From: an uncultured Clostridia bacterium
GTDB lineage: Bacteria; Bacillota_A; Clostridia; Oscillospirales; Ruminococcaceae
Reading direction: 5' to 3'
DNA length: 6,615 nucleotides
Assembly: GCA_947169455.1 (NCBI GenBank)
Contig: CAMVPV010000082.1
Location: 1-6,615 of the forward strand
In this document: piece by piece, positions 4,360 to 6,615 of the stretch
Numbering within the stretch: the first letter of the stretch is position 1
Layout: each line of letters opens with the position of its first letter
The notes under the pieces: generated by a model
Seen by the model: only the letters and a program-made list of their open reading frames with translations
Database searches by the model: none
What the model was told of the DNA's origin: nothing
Position numbers and translations under genes: made by a program

Positions 4360-6615
4360 TTATCCCACAGCGAACAGCTGCACGAAGGTGCATCTGCTGT
4401 GATTTTTCCGTGAGATGCGTTCTATCGGGAAATCAACGCCCAAATGATCCGTGTACATATAAATGAACGATGAAGGTTCATCTTCGGTGAGCTCCGTCTC
4501 GAACAGCGCAGGTGAGATCTTCCCGGCAGAAACGTCCTCTCCGTCAACTATATCTTCCCATATATATCCGACACTGTTGTCAAATACATACGTACCGTAA
4601 CTGAGACGCACTTTCGCATCGTCATAGAGCGGCACTGCGATCACTGACTTTTCCGGGGAAAAGGTATGCTCATCTTCTTCTGATGTGTAGTCATCCGTCG
4701 TATAGAAAGCGATAGTATCGAGAAAATCCTGCTCGGGCTCTGTGATGATGAACAGTGCGGGATCCTCAGGGGCGTACTGTATGAAATTACGCCATGAGGA
4801 CGGTGTCTGCTTTTCAAAGAACTCCTTGTATGCATAGTATGCAAGGTCATTATATCCGTAGAATTCATACACATCGGAGGTATATCCCGTTTCCGAGATG
4901 TCGTTTCCCTTGTGCCATACCTCCAGGCTGTAATCATCGCGGAAATCGATGCTCGAATAATCATTCCCGACATCTGCGACCATGTTTCCGCTGAAATCGT
5001 AGATAATGCCGTTATCGACGAAATAACTCAGATAAATGTTATCGTCCTTCCATGCGAATTCGGTGCCGCACACACTGCCGATGAACATTTCAGTGTATGT
5101 ATCGAAAAATATGAATTTGTATCTGCCCGAGCCGATATCGCACTTTATGACGAGCTTATCGCCCACAGGCGTACATTCGATGATCTCATCGATATCGAAA
5201 TCATAATCTTCATTCAGTCGGTACTTGTATTCATTGTAGATGAGATCATCATCCTTGAATGCATAATCCTGTTCGCCCGCGCCGAGTTCATACTTATCGT
5301 AGTACTGTTTGTCAACTTCCTCAAGGCTGTATACAGTGCCGTTCTCATCGGTAAAAACCTTGTATATCTTCAGCGGTGATGAGCTGTTCCAGTTTTCTGA
5401 ATACAGGAGAGAAGATTCAGAAAAATCTTCCGAGATCCTGTACTTCACTGCGTTCCTGTCCTCCTGGAAAAATCTTCCGCAGAAATATTTACGCATTGAG
5501 AATTCTTCTACCGCATCTTCTGTGATGACGTCCATCGGCTGGAGAGTGACCTCATTTCCGTCATGTTTCCAGCACCACGCATAAAATACGTCATTTTTGC
5601 GCTTCACGGCATTCACGTCTGCTGATGAGCTGCGGTGCAGTATGAACCCGTCACAGTCAGTGTAAGTGTATGATTCTTTATCTATATTATCCGGGTATGG
5701 GAATATATACATCCCCGTGATCGATGAACCGATGCCCATGTATTCAGAGAGATACAGATAATCCTCCTCTCCGTCGGACGCCGTATAGTACATACCGTTT
5801 ATTTCCGAGGTCTTTGCGTATTCAAAATCGGGAAGAAATTCCTCCGGGATATCTGTCATTGTGATAGTGTAGCTGTTCAGAGACTTGTTTCCCGAAGGGT
5901 CAGTCTCATTGAAGCTGATGCTGCCGCTTGCGGACAGACCGTCGGAAAGGCGCTTGAACGATACAGCTCCGTCGGGTGAAAAGGACATCTTGGCATAATC
6001 GGTGCCGCTTGCGGTGTCGGCAAAGAACCATTCGGAGGATGAAAGGAAATCGAGCACTGCCTGATCGTCCTTCTCGTCTGCCGTGGTCTCCCCGGTCTCC
6101 TTCTGCGGAGCGGCGGTCGTCATTACGGGGACATCCGTTACGGATGGCGGTGCTTCCGACTGGACGGCTGCAGTGGTCAGCGGTACTGTATTTGCGGCGG
6201 GAACGTCATTTTTCTTCAGTCTGGCTATGCAGATTATCGAGATGACCGCTACCAGTGTGATGCCCGCAAACGCCGCGATGATCGCAGTTTTGTTATCAGA
6301 ATGGAAAAACACGTTGCGGATGCCCTTGCCGGGCGGAGAGGAACTGTTCCCATCCGCCGAATAATCTGCCATATTACCCGAACCGTCGGTATGGATATGC
6401 AGATTGTCTATGTAGGTGTTGTTGGTGATGTTCTGGACGTTCCGCCCCGTGATGCCCACAACGATATTGTAGAGCTCCTCGAACTTGTAATCTTTTTTTG
6501 CATAGTTTGCGGATATCCAGTGTGCATTTGTCAGGTAGTAGGCGTATGCGCCGTCGAGTTCGGTCTCATCGACCTTGTAAGGAACCACGAATATCTCGTT
6601 TTTCGATTCTGCGAG
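4360..6615 (-). CDS. TIR-like domain (C-terminal part), TM helix and large extracytoplasmic region; 5' end outside window
   Basis: The frame is open from the window edge to a TAA at 4362-4360, 751 residues visible. A GTG at 6588 could serve as a start but lies inside what looks like a continuing domain, so the gene probably begins outside. Numbering from the edge, residues 1-58 fit the end of a bacterial TIR domain: a strand IFVVPYKVDE (8-17), then YYLTNAHWISA (26-36), then a helix KFEELYNIVVGIT (44-56), compared from memory with the PFRI...EYFIS..HWLDA pattern. A polar segment follows, then one TM helix (110-132) ending in ARLKK, a Thr/Pro/Ala-rich linker (137-180), and about 570 acidic, Tyr/Asp-rich beta-type residues. 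Within these, 187-260 (SEWFFADT, FSPDGAVSF) looks like a small beta-barrel or lipocalin-like unit. Residues 480-570 show propeller-like strand repeats. The expected topology is TIR inside, ectodomain outside. The TIR catalytic Glu region is not visible, so NADase activity cannot be judged. Confidence 0.82.
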   Translation of the reverse strand, partial: LAESKNEIFVVPYKVDETELDGAYAYYLTNAHWISANYAKKDYKFEELYNIVVGITGRNVQNITNNTYIDNLHIHTDGSGNMADYSADGNSSSPPGKGIRNVFFHSDNKTAIIAAFAGITLVAVISIICIARLKKNDVPAANTVPLTTAAVQSEAPPSVTDVPVMTTAAPQKETGETTADEKDDQAVLDFLSSSEWFFADTASGTDYAKMSFSPDGAVSFKRLSDGLSASGSISFNETDPSGNKSLNSYTITMTDIPEEFLPDFEYAKTSEINGMYYTASDGEEDYLYLSEYMGIGSSITGMYIFPYPDNIDKESYTYTDCDGFILHRSSSADVNAVKRKNDVFYAWCWKHDGNEVTLQPMDVITEDAVEEFSMRKYFCGRFFQEDRNAVKYRISEDFSESSLLYSENWNSSSPLKIYKVFTDENGTVYSLEEVDKQYYDKYELGAGEQDYAFKDDDLIYNEYKYRLNEDYDFDIDEIIECTPVGDKLVIKCDIGSGRYKFIFFDTYTEMFIGSVCGTEFAWKDDNIYLSYFVDNGIIYDFSGNMVADVGNDYSSIDFRDDYSLEVWHKGNDISETGYTSDVYEFYGYNDLAYYAYKEFFEKQTPSSWRNFIQYAPEDPALFIITEPEQDFLDTIAFYTTDDYTSEEDEHTFSPEKSVIAVPLYDDAKVRLSYGTYVFDNSVGYIWEDIVDGEDVSAGKISPALFETELTEDEPSSFIYMYTDHLGVDFPIERISRKNHSRCTFVQLFAVG

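Noticed and set aside
4912..5379. 155-codon plus-strand open frame within the TIR-like gene
   Set aside because: It is antisense to a 751-residue continuous frame, is rich in Ile/Val from complemented Asp/Tyr codons, and has no ribosome binding site.
6586..6588. GTG at 6588 as the true start of the TIR-like gene
   Set aside because: The frame stays open to the window edge, the domain appears to begin further upstream, and no ribosome binding site lies in the 27 visible upstream bases.
1..6615. tRNA or rRNA genes, CRISPR array, insertion sequence, integrase or attachment site
   Set aside because: No cloverleaf, no regularly spaced repeats, no transposase or integrase motifs, and no flanking terminal repeats were seen on either strand.

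Overview
The window looks like a chromosomal segment of a gut or rumen Clostridia bacterium, most likely a Ruminococcus-like member of the Oscillospiraceae. This rests on clostridial-style core promoters, GGAGG-type ribosome binding sites, moderate GC content with frequent ATA isoleucine codons, and a cytoplasmic hemicellulose glycosidase beside a transmembrane GGDEF protein. The genus is an inference from style and remembered families; no database was searched.

Layout. (1) Bases 1-845, minus strand: the first 281 codons of a polytopic membrane protein whose 3' end lies outside the window. (2) Bases 846-1088: a 243-bp divergent promoter region with one near-consensus promoter per strand. (3) Bases 1089-2576, plus strand: a complete cytoplasmic GH43 glycosidase of the beta-xylosidase/alpha-L-arabinofuranosidase type, with the catalytic triad and a C-terminal beta-sandwich domain. 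(4) Bases 2577-2934: a 358-bp non-coding stretch with two GC-rich hairpins (the second a probable terminator), an AT-rich inverted repeat, and a strong promoter embedded in a 30-bp dyad. (5) Bases 2935-4287, plus strand: a complete two-TM diguanylate cyclase with intact GGDEF active site and inhibitory RxxD site. (6) Bases 4311-4350: a strong terminator shared by convergent genes. (7) Bases 4360-6615, minus strand: a long single-TM protein, cut at its 5' end by the window edge. Its visible N-terminus looks like the last part of a TIR domain, followed by a TM helix, a Thr/Pro/Ala-rich linker and a large acidic, Tyr-rich extracytoplasmic region.

Each visible gene seems to be its own transcription unit. 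All three visible promoters have a TTGACA/T -35, an exact 17-bp spacer, a TG-extended -10, and a gene beginning 39-73 nt after the expected start site. Nothing shows that the four genes work in one pathway. The GH43 enzyme would process imported xylan-derived oligosaccharides, the GGDEF protein would make c-di-GMP in response to an envelope signal, and the two membrane proteins are of unknown function. The items most worth following up are the TIR-TM-ectodomain protein and the 30-bp dyad over the GGDEF promoter.
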